64,000 bases of DNA from positions 40,510-104,509 of the forward strand of contig NZ_JAUYUS010000016.1 of assembly GCF_030694575.1 (NCBI RefSeq). Reading direction: 5' to 3'. Below, in pieces: positions 8,792-17,009 of the stretch. The stretch comes from Parvibaculum sp. (GTDB taxonomy: Bacteria; Pseudomonadota; Alphaproteobacteria; Parvibaculales; Parvibaculaceae). The notes under the pieces are model-generated. The model searched no databases. It worked only from the letters and a program-made list of their open reading frames with translations, and was not told where the DNA came from. The position numbers and the translations under genes were made by a program. Positions within the stretch are counted from its first letter, which is position 1; every line of letters starts with the position of its first letter.

Positions 8792-9930
8792 GACTGACGA
8801 AGAAGCTTCTCCGTTTTCTGAACAGGGTGTTCGATACGGAGCCCTCGCCCTTCCTTGCACTGCGTCTGGAATACGCAGGCGACGGCCTTTCATGGGTCAT
8901 ACAGGATGGGGTATTCACCGCGACGCCTGATGGTGAAGTCGTGGTTCCGCTTGAAATCGCGCTGGCAGACTACACGCTTCAAAGTCTCGCCGATTTCATC
9001 TCGGATCAAGATGGCTACACGGTTGCCTACATCGACGGCAGTCCGAAGAAAAACCTGTCCGCGCTCATGTTGCTCGACGGCTCTGGAGACCTTGCTGTCA
9101 CAAACGGCGGCCATCTCTACGGCTTCGAAAGCCTCCTGTATTCGTATTTTGAGGCGAACGCCGTCGAACTCGCGCTTGCCGAGCAACAGATAGCGGCGAT
9201 GCCGCAGCAAATGAACGTCAACGATGCGAGCGGATACTGGCTCGACGTTCTCGGCGATTATTACGGCGTGTTGCGGTCAAGCGTCGTCGTCAGTTCCGAG
9301 GTCGTTCCCGAGCCTGACTGGATATATGGTCCGCGGATCATTCAGGAGGTATTGCGGCCGCGCAGCAACAACATCGCGCTTGAGATGGCGATCAAGGCCG
9401 CGACTGGCGGGCAGGAGGCGCGCGTCGTCGACGCTCCGCTCTATGATGACGCCATTCCCAGGCATGATGCGTCGATCTCCTATGACGGAGAGAACTTCCA
9501 CAACAGCACGGCGAAGCTGAGCTACAACCTCTTCGATGTCGAGTACCAGTTCGACCTGGAGGGGACTGAGGATATTGGGCCGTTCGCGGCGCGGGTGACG
9601 GAGACGATCAACAAATTCCGCGCCGCCGGCACGCATTTGCGCAGTCTTGTGCTCAAGGGGAGCAACCTTTCAGACGCGGTTGGGGTGGCGGTGGACTCGT
9701 TCCACACAATGCAGGTGTCCCCGGAACTTTCCGACTCCGTTGACGAGGCGAGCGAACTTCTGTCGTCGCTGCCAGTGTCTATGCAGCCGCTGGTGGACAC
9801 TGTTGAGGAGGATACTGAGGAGGACGCATCGCTCGAATTGTCGTTCTCGACGACGTTCGACGGATTCCGGTCATACGATGGGTCGATATACTTTGCCTCA
9901 GGCGGAGATGCCGTGACCGAGGCGCTGTAG
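8788..9930 (+). CDS. Tail protein I-like baseplate/fibre-attachment protein
   Basis: 380 residues directly after baseplate J, as gpI is in P2-like and Mu gp48-like tails. The segment YWLDVLGDYYGVLRS resembles the conserved tip of phage tail protein I families, where a domain bridges the baseplate and tail fibres. The last 90 residues are acidic and repetitive (VDTVEEDTEEDASLE), an addition not seen in classical gpI. The family assignment is tentative and the position is strong. Confidence 0.65.
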   Translation: MRLTKKLLRFLNRVFDTEPSPFLALRLEYAGDGLSWVIQDGVFTATPDGEVVVPLEIALADYTLQSLADFISDQDGYTVAYIDGSPKKNLSALMLLDGSGDLAVTNGGHLYGFESLLYSYFEANAVELALAEQQIAAMPQQMNVNDASGYWLDVLGDYYGVLRSSVVVSSEVVPEPDWIYGPRIIQEVLRPRSNNIALEMAIKAATGGQEARVVDAPLYDDAIPRHDASISYDGENFHNSTAKLSYNLFDVEYQFDLEGTEDIGPFAARVTETINKFRAAGTHLRSLVLKGSNLSDAVGVAVDSFHTMQVSPELSDSVDEASELLSSLPVSMQPLVDTVEEDTEEDASLELSFSTTFDGFRSYDGSIYFASGGDAVTEAL

Positions 9931-9956
9931 CCTTCTGACCGTGTCGTGACGGGATA

Positions 9957-9979
9957 CTTCGGGTGGTACATATCCGAGG
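9957..9979 (+). promoter_or_regulatory. Hairpin masking the ribosome binding site of the next tail gene (copy 1)
   Basis: Positions 9957-9979 can fold as CTTCGGGT - GGTACAT - ATCCGAGG, an 8-bp stem with two G-U pairs and a 7-nt loop. The 3' arm contains the GAGG of the ribosome binding site, six bases before ATG 9986. It is preceded by a conserved stretch ending in GACGGGATA. A second copy with identical geometry and compensatory base changes lies at 13506-13528. Confidence 0.65.
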
Positions 9980-9985
9980 ATTCCG

Positions 9986-10441
9986 ATGCACAACCCATTT
10001 CGGTTTGAAGACTATTCGAGGGCACCGAACGGTCTGTTTTCACTCGACGTCTTCCGTCACGGAAAGCTCATTGAGCATTTCGAGGACAAGAACCTGATCG
10101 TTAACGGCAGCAAGGCCGTAAACGCGCGGTTGATCGGTGGTGACGTTACGAACCGCAGCATCACGCAGATTGGGTTCGGGACGAGCGGCACCGCACCGGC
10201 GGGCGGAAACACTGTGCTCACGAGCGCCTACACCAAGGCTGTCGACGCCGTGACGTATCCCGTCGAGGGAACCGTCCAGTTCGCGTTCTCTCTCGGCACT
10301 GGCGAGGCGAACGGCAAGGCAATTCTGGAATTCGGCCTCTTCACCGCCGCCGGCACGCTTTACGCGCGCAAGGTGCGCTCCGCTGCTCTCAATAAAGAGA
10401 GCGACATCAGCCTGCTTGGCACTTGGCAGATAACCTTCTGA
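9986..10441 (+). CDS. Small tail protein between gpI-like gene and tail fibre
   Basis: 151 residues, beta-rich, with ITQIGFGTSGTAPAGGNTVL and EFGLFTAAGTLYAR. Proteins with this sort of sequence often lie between the gpI gene and the first fibre gene of contractile-tail phages and are thought to be fibre connectors or part of the fibre base. The role is inferred. Translation should depend on the hairpin that covers its GAGG site. The end of this gene carries the ribosome binding site for the fibre gene (TGAGGATTGGTG). Confidence 0.6.
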   Translation: MHNPFRFEDYSRAPNGLFSLDVFRHGKLIEHFEDKNLIVNGSKAVNARLIGGDVTNRSITQIGFGTSGTAPAGGNTVLTSAYTKAVDAVTYPVEGTVQFAFSLGTGEANGKAILEFGLFTAAGTLYARKVRSAALNKESDISLLGTWQITF

Positions 10442-10450
10442 GGATTGGTG

Positions 10451-11899
10451 ATGGCTAACCAGCCTGAAGAAGCAGTATACGCCGCCGGCGTATTCCAGCT
10501 TGAGACGTCGACGTTGGCGCTCGGCGGAGTCGGTGGCCCGGCGAATACGCCGCTGCTCAACCTCGCCAACCGCACCGCTTACCTCAAGTCGCACATGGAT
10601 GCGCTTGAAGCGGGAACAGTTATTCCACCAACCGTAGCTCCCCTCAACTCTCCCGCCCTTACCGGTACGCCGACCGCCCCAACGGCAGCGATAGGCACCA
10701 ACACGGACCAGATCGCGACAATGGCCGCGTTGAAAGCTGCGGCCGACGCGCTGCTAGACGCCGCCCCAGGCACTCTGGACACGCTTAAAAAATTGGCGTC
10801 TGCCATTGCCGATGATCCGAACTTTGCCACGACGATGGCAACCGCGCTGGCTGGAAAGCTGGGAAAGAGCGGGGACACAATGACGGGGGCGCTCGTGATC
10901 GCCCTCTCAGCACTGCAGTTGACCTTGCGGAACAGCAACAACACGGCGGATTCAGTAGTCGAACATACGCGGTTTCTGCGCGGCAGCGGTGCCGGCGTCA
11001 GGGCGGCGCTTCGGTCTGTGCGGGGTGCGACAAACGCGGTTGGAGACGTTTATCTGACGTTCCTTTCGGCGGCCGATGCAGTGCTTCAGCAATACACATT
11101 TGGAGCGGACGGCAAGCTGCTTCTCCCGACCGATCCCACCGCAGCGCTCGGTGCGGCGACCAAGCAGTATGTCGACGCGACGGTCATAACGCAGATCGTC
11201 AGCGGCTACCGAAACCTCAAGATCGTGTCGGCGGATGGCGGCACGTCGAGCATCATCACCTGTGCCGCGATCACGCTTGAGGGGGCAGGGGGGGTCGGAA
11301 AGCGGTTCGATTCTGTGAATAAGACCCTCAACCTGGCGAATTCCGGCGACGGCGGTATCGACACTGGCTCTGTGGCTTCTGGCAATTGGTATTATGAGTG
11401 GATCATCGGTAAGGCTGACGGGACCGTCGACGTGCTGGGGTCACTGTCGTCGACCGCGCCGACCATGCCATCCGGCTACACTTACAAGGCCTATGTCGGG
11501 GCTGTTCTGACGAAGAGCGGATCGGCGGTTCTGGTCGGGTCGATCCACTACGGCAATATGGGATATCGCACCGCGACGCCGCTGCCAAAGATGATTTCGG
11601 GGTCGAGCGGGAATGTATCGACCGGACCAAGAATGGCGGTGGCTGTGGCGGATTATGTTCCGCCTACTGCAAGCCATATCCTCGGCATCGTTAACGGCGG
11701 CGGGGGTATCACGTTGGTGGCGCCCAACAACACATACGGCGCCTATAACTCCACGACCAATGCCGCTCCAGCAAAGGAAGAAACCGATACCAGCGGGCAG
11801 TTCTGCCTTGCCCTCGAAAGTTCCAACATCTACTACGCTTCGAGCGGGGATAGCAGGGCTGGTCTCTATGCAACGGGTTGGAGAGACAATAACCTCTGA
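10451..11899 (+). CDS. Tail fibre protein (fibre 1)
   Basis: 482 residues. The track starts at TTG 10445, but ATG 10451 has GAGG seven bases upstream and gives the same start (MANQPEEAVY) as fibre 2. Residues 1-65 are the baseplate-attachment part shared with fibre 2 (PLLNLANRTAYLK). Then come PTAPTAAIG-type repeats typical of fibre shafts and a Gly/Ser-rich C-terminal region (STTNAAPAKEETDTSGQFCL) likely to be the receptor-binding part. A terminator follows. No chaperone gene is evident next to it. Confidence 0.82.
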   Translation: MANQPEEAVYAAGVFQLETSTLALGGVGGPANTPLLNLANRTAYLKSHMDALEAGTVIPPTVAPLNSPALTGTPTAPTAAIGTNTDQIATMAALKAAADALLDAAPGTLDTLKKLASAIADDPNFATTMATALAGKLGKSGDTMTGALVIALSALQLTLRNSNNTADSVVEHTRFLRGSGAGVRAALRSVRGATNAVGDVYLTFLSAADAVLQQYTFGADGKLLLPTDPTAALGAATKQYVDATVITQIVSGYRNLKIVSADGGTSSIITCAAITLEGAGGVGKRFDSVNKTLNLANSGDGGIDTGSVASGNWYYEWIIGKADGTVDVLGSLSSTAPTMPSGYTYKAYVGAVLTKSGSAVLVGSIHYGNMGYRTATPLPKMISGSSGNVSTGPRMAVAVADYVPPTASHILGIVNGGGGITLVAPNNTYGAYNSTTNAAPAKEETDTSGQFCLALESSNIYYASSGDSRAGLYATGWRDNNL

Positions 11900-11926
11900 A
11901 CGGCGGCTTGACGGCGGCCATCCCTG

Positions 11927-11945
11927 ACGCCACTGTGGCGTTTTT
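11927..11945 (+). terminator. Rho-independent terminator after fibre 1
   Basis: ACGCCAC-T-GTGGCGT, a perfect 7-base palindrome, is followed by a run of five T. It separates the baseplate/fibre operon from the hydroxylase gene, which starts 15 bases later. Confidence 0.75.
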
Positions 11946-11959
11946 GCGGGGGTGCCGTC

Positions 11960-12694
11960 GTGCGGATCAACTATCAGCGCCTGTTCGACATGGGGAGTGA
12001 GCATGCGGGAGCCTTCAGGACCGCATCGCCCTTCCCGAGCGTCTGTCTCGACGGGCTTTTCGAGCCGTCCGAGTACGAAGTGATCGCCAGTTGCTTCCCG
12101 GACCCAACGAGCGATGTCTGGAAGAAGCCCGAGAACATCCATACCAAGGGAAAGTACGTCACTCGCCGCGGCGATGACGATTTGAAAGAGCTTCTGTTCG
12201 ACGATGCCGCGCGGCAGGTTCTCGCGGAACTGAACAGCGGGCCTTTCCTCCGCTTTCTGGAGCTGCTGACCGGCATCAAGGGCCTCATCGGAGACCCATA
12301 CCTGGCTGAGGGCGGCTTTCATTGTAGTGAGGATGGCGGCTATCTCGACATCCACGCGGATTTCAGCCATCACGACGCGCTCGGGCTGGAGCGGCGGCTT
12401 AACCTGATCATCTATCTGAACGAGGGCTGGTTGCCAGAGTATGGCGGCGCGCTCTCTCTCTACGACCTCGACCTGAATCCGGTCGCCAGTTTCTTGCCGG
12501 TGGCGAACCGGGCCGCGATCTTCGAGACCAGTGATACCAGCTATCACGGGCACCCGGAACCGATGAAGCTGCCCGCCGGGGTATACCGGCGGTCGATTGC
12601 GCTCTACTACTACTCGCTCCCAACCGGGCGTGAGAAGTCGAGGATCGTATTCCCGAAAGACCGCGCCTTCTCGCACCAAACGACGGAGGCCTAA
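11960..12694 (+). CDS. 2-oxoglutarate/Fe(II)-dependent dioxygenase (prolyl 4-hydroxylase-like)
   Basis: 244 residues with the elements of the 2OG-Fe(II) oxygenase superfamily. The iron ligands are in HADF (His-x-Asp, about residue 131) and the distal His in TSYHGHPEPM. The 2OG-binding Arg is probably in YRRSIALYYY. RRLNLIIYLNEGW and PEYGGALSLYD flank the metal site as in prolyl hydroxylases. Start is GTG after a GGGGG stretch. It lies between two tail-fibre genes and four bases before a methyltransferase gene, so the two probably act together, on fibre protein or on a surface glycan. The substrate is unknown. Confidence 0.82.
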   Translation: MRINYQRLFDMGSEHAGAFRTASPFPSVCLDGLFEPSEYEVIASCFPDPTSDVWKKPENIHTKGKYVTRRGDDDLKELLFDDAARQVLAELNSGPFLRFLELLTGIKGLIGDPYLAEGGFHCSEDGGYLDIHADFSHHDALGLERRLNLIIYLNEGWLPEYGGALSLYDLDLNPVASFLPVANRAAIFETSDTSYHGHPEPMKLPAGVYRRSIALYYYSLPTGREKSRIVFPKDRAFSHQTTEA

Positions 12695-12697
12695 GAG

Positions 12698-13462
12698 ATG
12701 AGCGATCGCGCGGCCTATTCCAACCAGAACGACGCCGAGGACGCGGCTCAGGGCCTTCTTGAAGCTATCGCCAGGTCGGACCTCCTGCCCGCCGGCGAGT
12801 TGCTGAGAAACATCGGACTATTCCTTCGGCAGAAGGATCTGGCTCATATCCTTTTCATGGCCGACCTCTACCGGCGTATCGTCGACGTGCCCGGATACAT
12901 CGCGGAGTTCGGGGTCATGTGGGGCCGCAACCTCTCGCTGCTGATGGCGATGCGCGAATGCTTCGAGCCCTACAATCACACCCGGAAGATCGTCGGTTTC
13001 GATACTTTCGCGGGGTTCGTTGGCACGACGACGGAAGATCACGGCGACAAGCCTAAAGAGGGGATGCACGGCGCGGGCGATTACGGCGTAGCGGCCGGTT
13101 ACGAGAAGACGCTGGCCGACATCCTGAGCGCCCACCAGAACACCGCTCACCTGGCACACGTCAAAAAGTTCGAGATTGTAAAGGGCGACGTGACCGAGAC
13201 CCTGCCGCGCTGGATGAAGAACAACCCGCATGCGGTGTTCGCCTTCTGCTACCTCGATCTCGACCTTTATGAGCCGACAAAGGCGGTGCTGCAGCAGGTC
13301 AAGGGGCGGCTCGTCAAGGGCTCGGTTCTCGCTTTCGACGAGGTTCTGAACCCGAGCTATCCAGGTGAAACGGTGGCGCTTGATGAAATGTTCGGCATTC
13401 CCAACATGCGCCTGCTGAGAACGCCGTTGAGCGGATGGAAGACGTTCTGGGTCGTTGAGTAA
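12698..13462 (+). CDS. SAM-dependent methyltransferase, TylF/MycF-like
   Basis: 254 residues. The segment YIAEFGVMWGRNLSLL is the SAM-binding first motif and VGFDTFAGF the second. FCYLDLDLYEPT carries the Asp pair that binds Mg2+ in TylF/MycF macrocin O-methyltransferases, and FDEVLNPSYPGE fits the later acidic motif. Members of this family usually methylate sugar hydroxyls. The gene follows the dioxygenase by four bases and precedes fibre 2, suggesting a modification cassette carried with the fibre locus. The actual acceptor cannot be told from sequence. Confidence 0.8.
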   Translation: MSDRAAYSNQNDAEDAAQGLLEAIARSDLLPAGELLRNIGLFLRQKDLAHILFMADLYRRIVDVPGYIAEFGVMWGRNLSLLMAMRECFEPYNHTRKIVGFDTFAGFVGTTTEDHGDKPKEGMHGAGDYGVAAGYEKTLADILSAHQNTAHLAHVKKFEIVKGDVTETLPRWMKNNPHAVFAFCYLDLDLYEPTKAVLQQVKGRLVKGSVLAFDEVLNPSYPGETVALDEMFGIPNMRLLRTPLSGWKTFWVVE

Positions 13463-13505
13463 CCATCAACTCTCAACCACCGCGCAGCATCGTCGTGACG
13501 GGATA

Positions 13506-13528
13506 CTTCGACTCTTAGCAAGTCGAGG
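13506..13528 (+). promoter_or_regulatory. Hairpin masking the ribosome binding site of fibre 2 (copy 2)
   Basis: Positions 13506-13528 fold as CTTCGACT - CTTAGCA - AGTCGAGG, 8 bp with a 7-nt loop. GAGG in the 3' arm is the ribosome binding site, six bases before GTG 13535. The preceding GTCGTGACGGGATA is identical to that before copy 1. Confidence 0.65.
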
Positions 13529-13534
13529 AATGCC

Positions 13535-14881
13535 GTGGCTAACCAGCCTGAAGAAGCAGTATATGACGAGGGCGTCTACCAGATCGAGATTACCGATCCG
13601 GTGCAGGGCGCGCTTGGCGGTCTTGACAACAAGCCGCTCCTGAATCTCGCCAACCGGACGGCATGGCTGAAGCAGCACGTCGATGCGCTGGAATCCGGCT
13701 CAAATATTCCCGTTACCTACGCGCCTATCAACTCCCCCTCGTTCACGGGCTCCCCCGCTGCCCCGACGCCGCCCGTCGGCGATGACACGACGAAAATCCC
13801 GACCACGGCGTTTGTGCAGACGGCCGTTGGGGGCATGGTGACGGTCGACGTTAGCGGCAATTCCAACGTGACGCTGACGGCCGCGAAATGGGGCGCCTCA
13901 ACGATCATCCTGATCGGCGCGCAAACGGGGAACTTGAATGTCGTATTCCCGACCCGCGGCGACCGTTGGCTGGTTGTCAACGCCACGACGGGAACCGGAA
14001 CGATAACCTGTAAAACTGCGGCTGGGTCCGGCGTCCAGGTCGTGCGTGGGATGTCGGCTCCGATATTCTGCGACGCCGTCAACGCCTATTTCGAGCGAAC
14101 GGATTTCACGAACGTCGCGCTGACGGGAGTCCCGACCGCGCCGACCGCGCCGGACGCTACCGACACCGATCAGATCGCGTCGACTAAATACGTCCAGAAC
14201 ACCTACCGGACGTTCGCGCCGATTGACTCTCCGACGTTTACCGGCGTGCCGGCTGGCCCGACGCCGGCGGCCGGCGACAAATCCACGAAGTTCGCGACCA
14301 CGGCGTTCGTGCAGGATACGGCGCCTCCGGTCGGCGGCATCATCATGTATTCAGGGCTGATCGCCGACATTCCGCTGCCGTGGCGGCTGTGCGATGGCAC
14401 CAATGGAACTCCGGACCTGCGCGATAAGTTCATCGTCGGCGCACGCTCCGACCATGACGGCACGGCAAAAACAAACATCACCGGGGCGCTCACCAAGTCC
14501 GGAGGATCTGTCTCCGGCGTGACGGCTGGGGGCGGCGAGCATAATCATGCTGGGTTCACCGGATCGCACGTCCTCACATTGAATGAGATGCCTAGCCACA
14601 GGCACCTTCAATATTCAAGCGTCACGGCAACCAGCTCAAATTCTCTCGGCCTTGCTGCGGGCAATGCTCCGGCCTTCGCGGCAACGCTCGGGTTCGACAA
14701 CAATGGCTATTTTACGGTATCGCGGTCTGATGCTGGAGAGCCAACCATTGGCCGAACTTCACCCAGCGGCGGGGCCGATGCACATAATCACTCAATCGCG
14801 GCCGCTGGTACTCACACCCACACCATCCCGAGCGTTCTGCCGCCATACGTCGCGCTCGCCTTCATCATGAGAACCGCATAG
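13535..14881 (+). CDS. Tail fibre / tail collar domain protein (fibre 2)
   Basis: 448 residues starting at GTG. The first 65 residues match fibre 1 closely (MANQPEEAVY, PLLNLANRTAWLK). Then there are at least three copies of a FTGxPxxPT...TTAFVQ module. A phage collar domain follows, with GGIIMYSGLIADIPLPWRLCDG and PDLRDKFIVGA, and a His-rich C-terminal section (HNHAGFTGSH, AHNHSIAAAGTHTHTIP), which in related fibres binds iron. The DNA at the start is nearly identical to that of fibre 1 over about 28 bases. Translation is probably affected by the hairpin upstream. Confidence 0.85.
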   Translation: MANQPEEAVYDEGVYQIEITDPVQGALGGLDNKPLLNLANRTAWLKQHVDALESGSNIPVTYAPINSPSFTGSPAAPTPPVGDDTTKIPTTAFVQTAVGGMVTVDVSGNSNVTLTAAKWGASTIILIGAQTGNLNVVFPTRGDRWLVVNATTGTGTITCKTAAGSGVQVVRGMSAPIFCDAVNAYFERTDFTNVALTGVPTAPTAPDATDTDQIASTKYVQNTYRTFAPIDSPTFTGVPAGPTPAAGDKSTKFATTAFVQDTAPPVGGIIMYSGLIADIPLPWRLCDGTNGTPDLRDKFIVGARSDHDGTAKTNITGALTKSGGSVSGVTAGGGEHNHAGFTGSHVLTLNEMPSHRHLQYSSVTATSSNSLGLAAGNAPAFAATLGFDNNGYFTVSRSDAGEPTIGRTSPSGGADAHNHSIAAAGTHTHTIPSVLPPYVALAFIMRTA

Positions 14882-14899
14882 AGCGGGCTGGGATAGAAC

Positions 14900-15238
14900 A
14901 TGACCATTTCACCGAAACCGATGATGCCGCGCGACTCATACAATGCACCAATCCCGGCTCTGCGTGCTCGGAACGGCGGCGCCAAGAAGGGCACGGCTGG
15001 ATCGTCCTCTACCCGCATCGGTCCCTTCGAGAGTGGGACGGCTGTGATCTCGATCTACGCACCGGCCGACATTCGGTACGAAGTCGGCGGGGACAGCATC
15101 GTTGCGGTCCTGGCGACCTCCCATCTCCTCGCCGCAGGCGAGCGGCTTGTAGTTGCGCTGCGGCCGACGGATACGCATATCGCGATCATCCGCGTCGGCG
15201 ATGCTGACGTCGCGGTCGACGTGTCGGAGCTGGAATGA
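14900..15238 (+). CDS. Small phage protein, function unknown
   Basis: 112 residues. The N-terminus is Pro- and Ala-rich (SPKPMMPRDSYNAPIPALRARNGG) and the C-terminal 60 residues look like a compact beta fold (SGTAVISIYAPADIRYEVGG, VDVSELE). It overlaps the next gene by ATGA, so the two are translationally coupled. This suggests a small accessory head or fibre protein used with the LamG-like protein. Confidence 0.6.
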   Translation: MTISPKPMMPRDSYNAPIPALRARNGGAKKGTAGSSSTRIGPFESGTAVISIYAPADIRYEVGGDSIVAVLATSHLLAAGERLVVALRPTDTHIAIIRVGDADVAVDVSELE

Positions 15239-16014
15239 GCCGCCTCGGACTTGGGCTGCCGCTCGCCGGCATGAGGGCGAGGATATCAGCGCCGGCGATC
15301 GTCACGGTGCCGGCGATGTTCTTGCCGACCGATTACGGCGCCAAGCTGCGCGGGTGGCCTGATGCGGGGCGGGCGGAGTATCTCACGATCAACGGCGGAC
15401 GCATTGCCGGGCTCGTCGATCCGATCGCCGAGGTCGAGTTCACGCAGGCCTTCTCCTCGCAGCGGCCTATCCAGCAGGGAAAGAACGCCGCCTTCGACAG
15501 CAACGACGATTTTCTCAACTACGAGGGTATGGCCTGGGGTAGTGACCCGTTCGAAATTCAGGCGCTCGTGCGGCAGGACGCGCTGGCGGCCTCGACGGGA
15601 CGCCGCCAGATAGTCGGCTACGGCGGCGCGGGTTCGGTCGGACAGTGCCGTCTCGGCCGTATCGTATCGGGCGGCGTAAATCGCGGCGAGATGGTCACCG
15701 CCACGACGGTCGGAGGGGCCGTCACCGTTGCCGGTAGCACCGTCGACCTGAGCGGCATTCATCATCTGAACGGGAGGTTTGCGGCCGACAGCAATACTCT
15801 GACGGTAGACGGCAATGTGAACGGGCCCTTCCCGTCGGTGCTGGAGGTCGGCACTGTGCGGACGCGGATCGGCGCCTCGTCTCTCAATACAGCAGGCAAC
15901 ATTTGGCACGGCCTCTGGCGTGCTTCCGTCATCACCGACCTTCTCGACCCAGAAGAATACGAGGCACTTGAGTCGTGGCGGCAGATGTGCCTCGCCGACA
16001 TCCCCGCCGCATGA
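15235..16014 (+). CDS. LamG/concanavalin-like phage protein
   Basis: 259 residues. From residue 90 onward the pattern (FEIQALVRQDAL, GRRQIVGYGG, HHLNGRFAADSNTLTVDGNVNGP, IGASSLNTAGNIWHGLWRASVI) is that of a laminin-G/concanavalin-like jelly roll, often found in phage decoration or receptor-binding proteins. The end (DLLDPEEYEALESWRQ) is typical of the closing helix in such domains. It probably binds a surface carbohydrate. The assignment rests on pattern alone. Confidence 0.6.
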   Translation: MSRLGLGLPLAGMRARISAPAIVTVPAMFLPTDYGAKLRGWPDAGRAEYLTINGGRIAGLVDPIAEVEFTQAFSSQRPIQQGKNAAFDSNDDFLNYEGMAWGSDPFEIQALVRQDALAASTGRRQIVGYGGAGSVGQCRLGRIVSGGVNRGEMVTATTVGGAVTVAGSTVDLSGIHHLNGRFAADSNTLTVDGNVNGPFPSVLEVGTVRTRIGASSLNTAGNIWHGLWRASVITDLLDPEEYEALESWRQMCLADIPAA

Positions 16015-16030
16015 GTAGAAAGGATTGAAA

Positions 16031-16318
16031 GTGTCTCAGGACAATAATTTTCTGGTCTGGCCCCTCGGCAAGCTCGCCGAGGCGACGGCTTACATGAACG
16101 AGCAGAACGCAAAATGGACGGCCCTCACGGGCGACCCGTGGGCGCCGTTGCTGATGGACGAATTCGGCCAGCCAGTCGTGTCGCATTGCGCCGCACCGGC
16201 GAAATACGATTGGGGCGATGGTCTCGTCGAGATCGAGGAGCCCGAAGGCCTCGAAGCCCTGCGCGCCGACGCCGTCATCGTGCCCACCTTCAATCCGTGG
16301 GTGGAAGAGGAAGATTAG
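16031..16318 (+). CDS. Small phage tail-region protein
   Basis: 95 residues. The track starts at TTG 16025, but GTG 16031 has AAGGA six bases upstream and is preferred. The protein is acidic with a Trp-rich middle (KWTALTGDPWAPLLMDEFG) and ends EEED. It lies between the LamG-like gene and the lysis cassette. No family is recognised. Confidence 0.5.
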   Translation: MSQDNNFLVWPLGKLAEATAYMNEQNAKWTALTGDPWAPLLMDEFGQPVVSHCAAPAKYDWGDGLVEIEEPEGLEALRADAVIVPTFNPWVEEED

Positions 16319-16333
16319 GCCCAGCCGCCAGCC

Positions 16334-16356
16334 CCTCGCCCTTGACGGGCGAGGGC
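16334..16356. repeat. GC-rich 9-bp inverted repeat
   Basis: CCCTCGCCC-TTGAC-GGGCGAGGG forms a strong hairpin just after the preceding gene. No T-run follows, so it may act as an mRNA-end stabiliser or a repeat element rather than a classical terminator. A second, weaker inverted repeat (TGATGCA-ACGC-TGCATCA) lies at 16394-16411, before the lysis cassette. Confidence 0.6.
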
Positions 16357-16454
16357 ACTGGCGCTGCTAACTGAATCACTTCCGATCTGGTCGTGATGCA
16401 ACGCTGCATCATGATCAGAATCTCGCTGGACCATATTCAGAAGGCACTGGCGTC

Positions 16455-17009
16455 ATGAGAGAGGTTACGTTCACTCTGAACCGCCTCGAACATGACGGCC
16501 TAGCCACACGTGGCGAGCTTCTGGCCGGCGGCACTTGGCTTTGCTATATAGCCGAAGATCGCTATCGCCAGGTCAAGGTGCCGGGGTCGACGCGCATACC
16601 GGATGGGCTCTACGAAATTGAACTAAAGCCGGTCGGCACTTCTCGCTTCGACAAGGTGGCGACGGAAATCATGGCGGCGGCCGGCCTTGCGCATCACGGC
16701 ATGATCCGCCTGATCGCCGTGCCGAATTTCTCTGAAGTGCTCTATCATTGGGGTAACGACCAGCACGACACTGAGGGCTGCCTGCTTGGTGGGATGACCA
16801 AGATGTCGTCGCCAAAGGATGGGTCGCTCGCCGTCGGGATGAGCCGGCCAGCGTATCAAAAGACGTATCCCGTTCTCTCCGCGCCGCTGATACGCGGAGA
16901 CCGAGCCTTTATCCACATTCGAAATCTCGATGGCACTCCGTCTGCCTCCGATCCCGTGCGCGCACCCGTGCCGCTGGAGCGGCCGGATCGCGCGAAGCAG
17001 GGGGCATAG
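16455..17009 (+). CDS. DUF5675 family protein, candidate lysis-cassette enzyme
   Basis: 184 residues. The sequence HWGNDQHDTEGCLLGG, with an early TRIPDGLYEIELKP region, matches the DUF5675 pattern, in which His and Cys residues are arranged somewhat like the L,D-transpeptidase/YkuD active site. It occupies the place where phages usually carry the endolysin, immediately followed by a holin-like gene and Rz/Rz1. No lysozyme, amidase or transglycosylase gene is found in this cassette. A cell-wall role is inferred from context only. Confidence 0.7.
   Translation: MREVTFTLNRLEHDGLATRGELLAGGTWLCYIAEDRYRQVKVPGSTRIPDGLYEIELKPVGTSRFDKVATEIMAAAGLAHHGMIRLIAVPNFSEVLYHWGNDQHDTEGCLLGGMTKMSSPKDGSLAVGMSRPAYQKTYPVLSAPLIRGDRAFIHIRNLDGTPSASDPVRAPVPLERPDRAKQGA

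Noticed and set aside
11927-11945. Considered as an operator rather than a terminator
   Set aside because: The perfect palindrome is followed at once by five T, which fits an intrinsic terminator after fibre 1 better.
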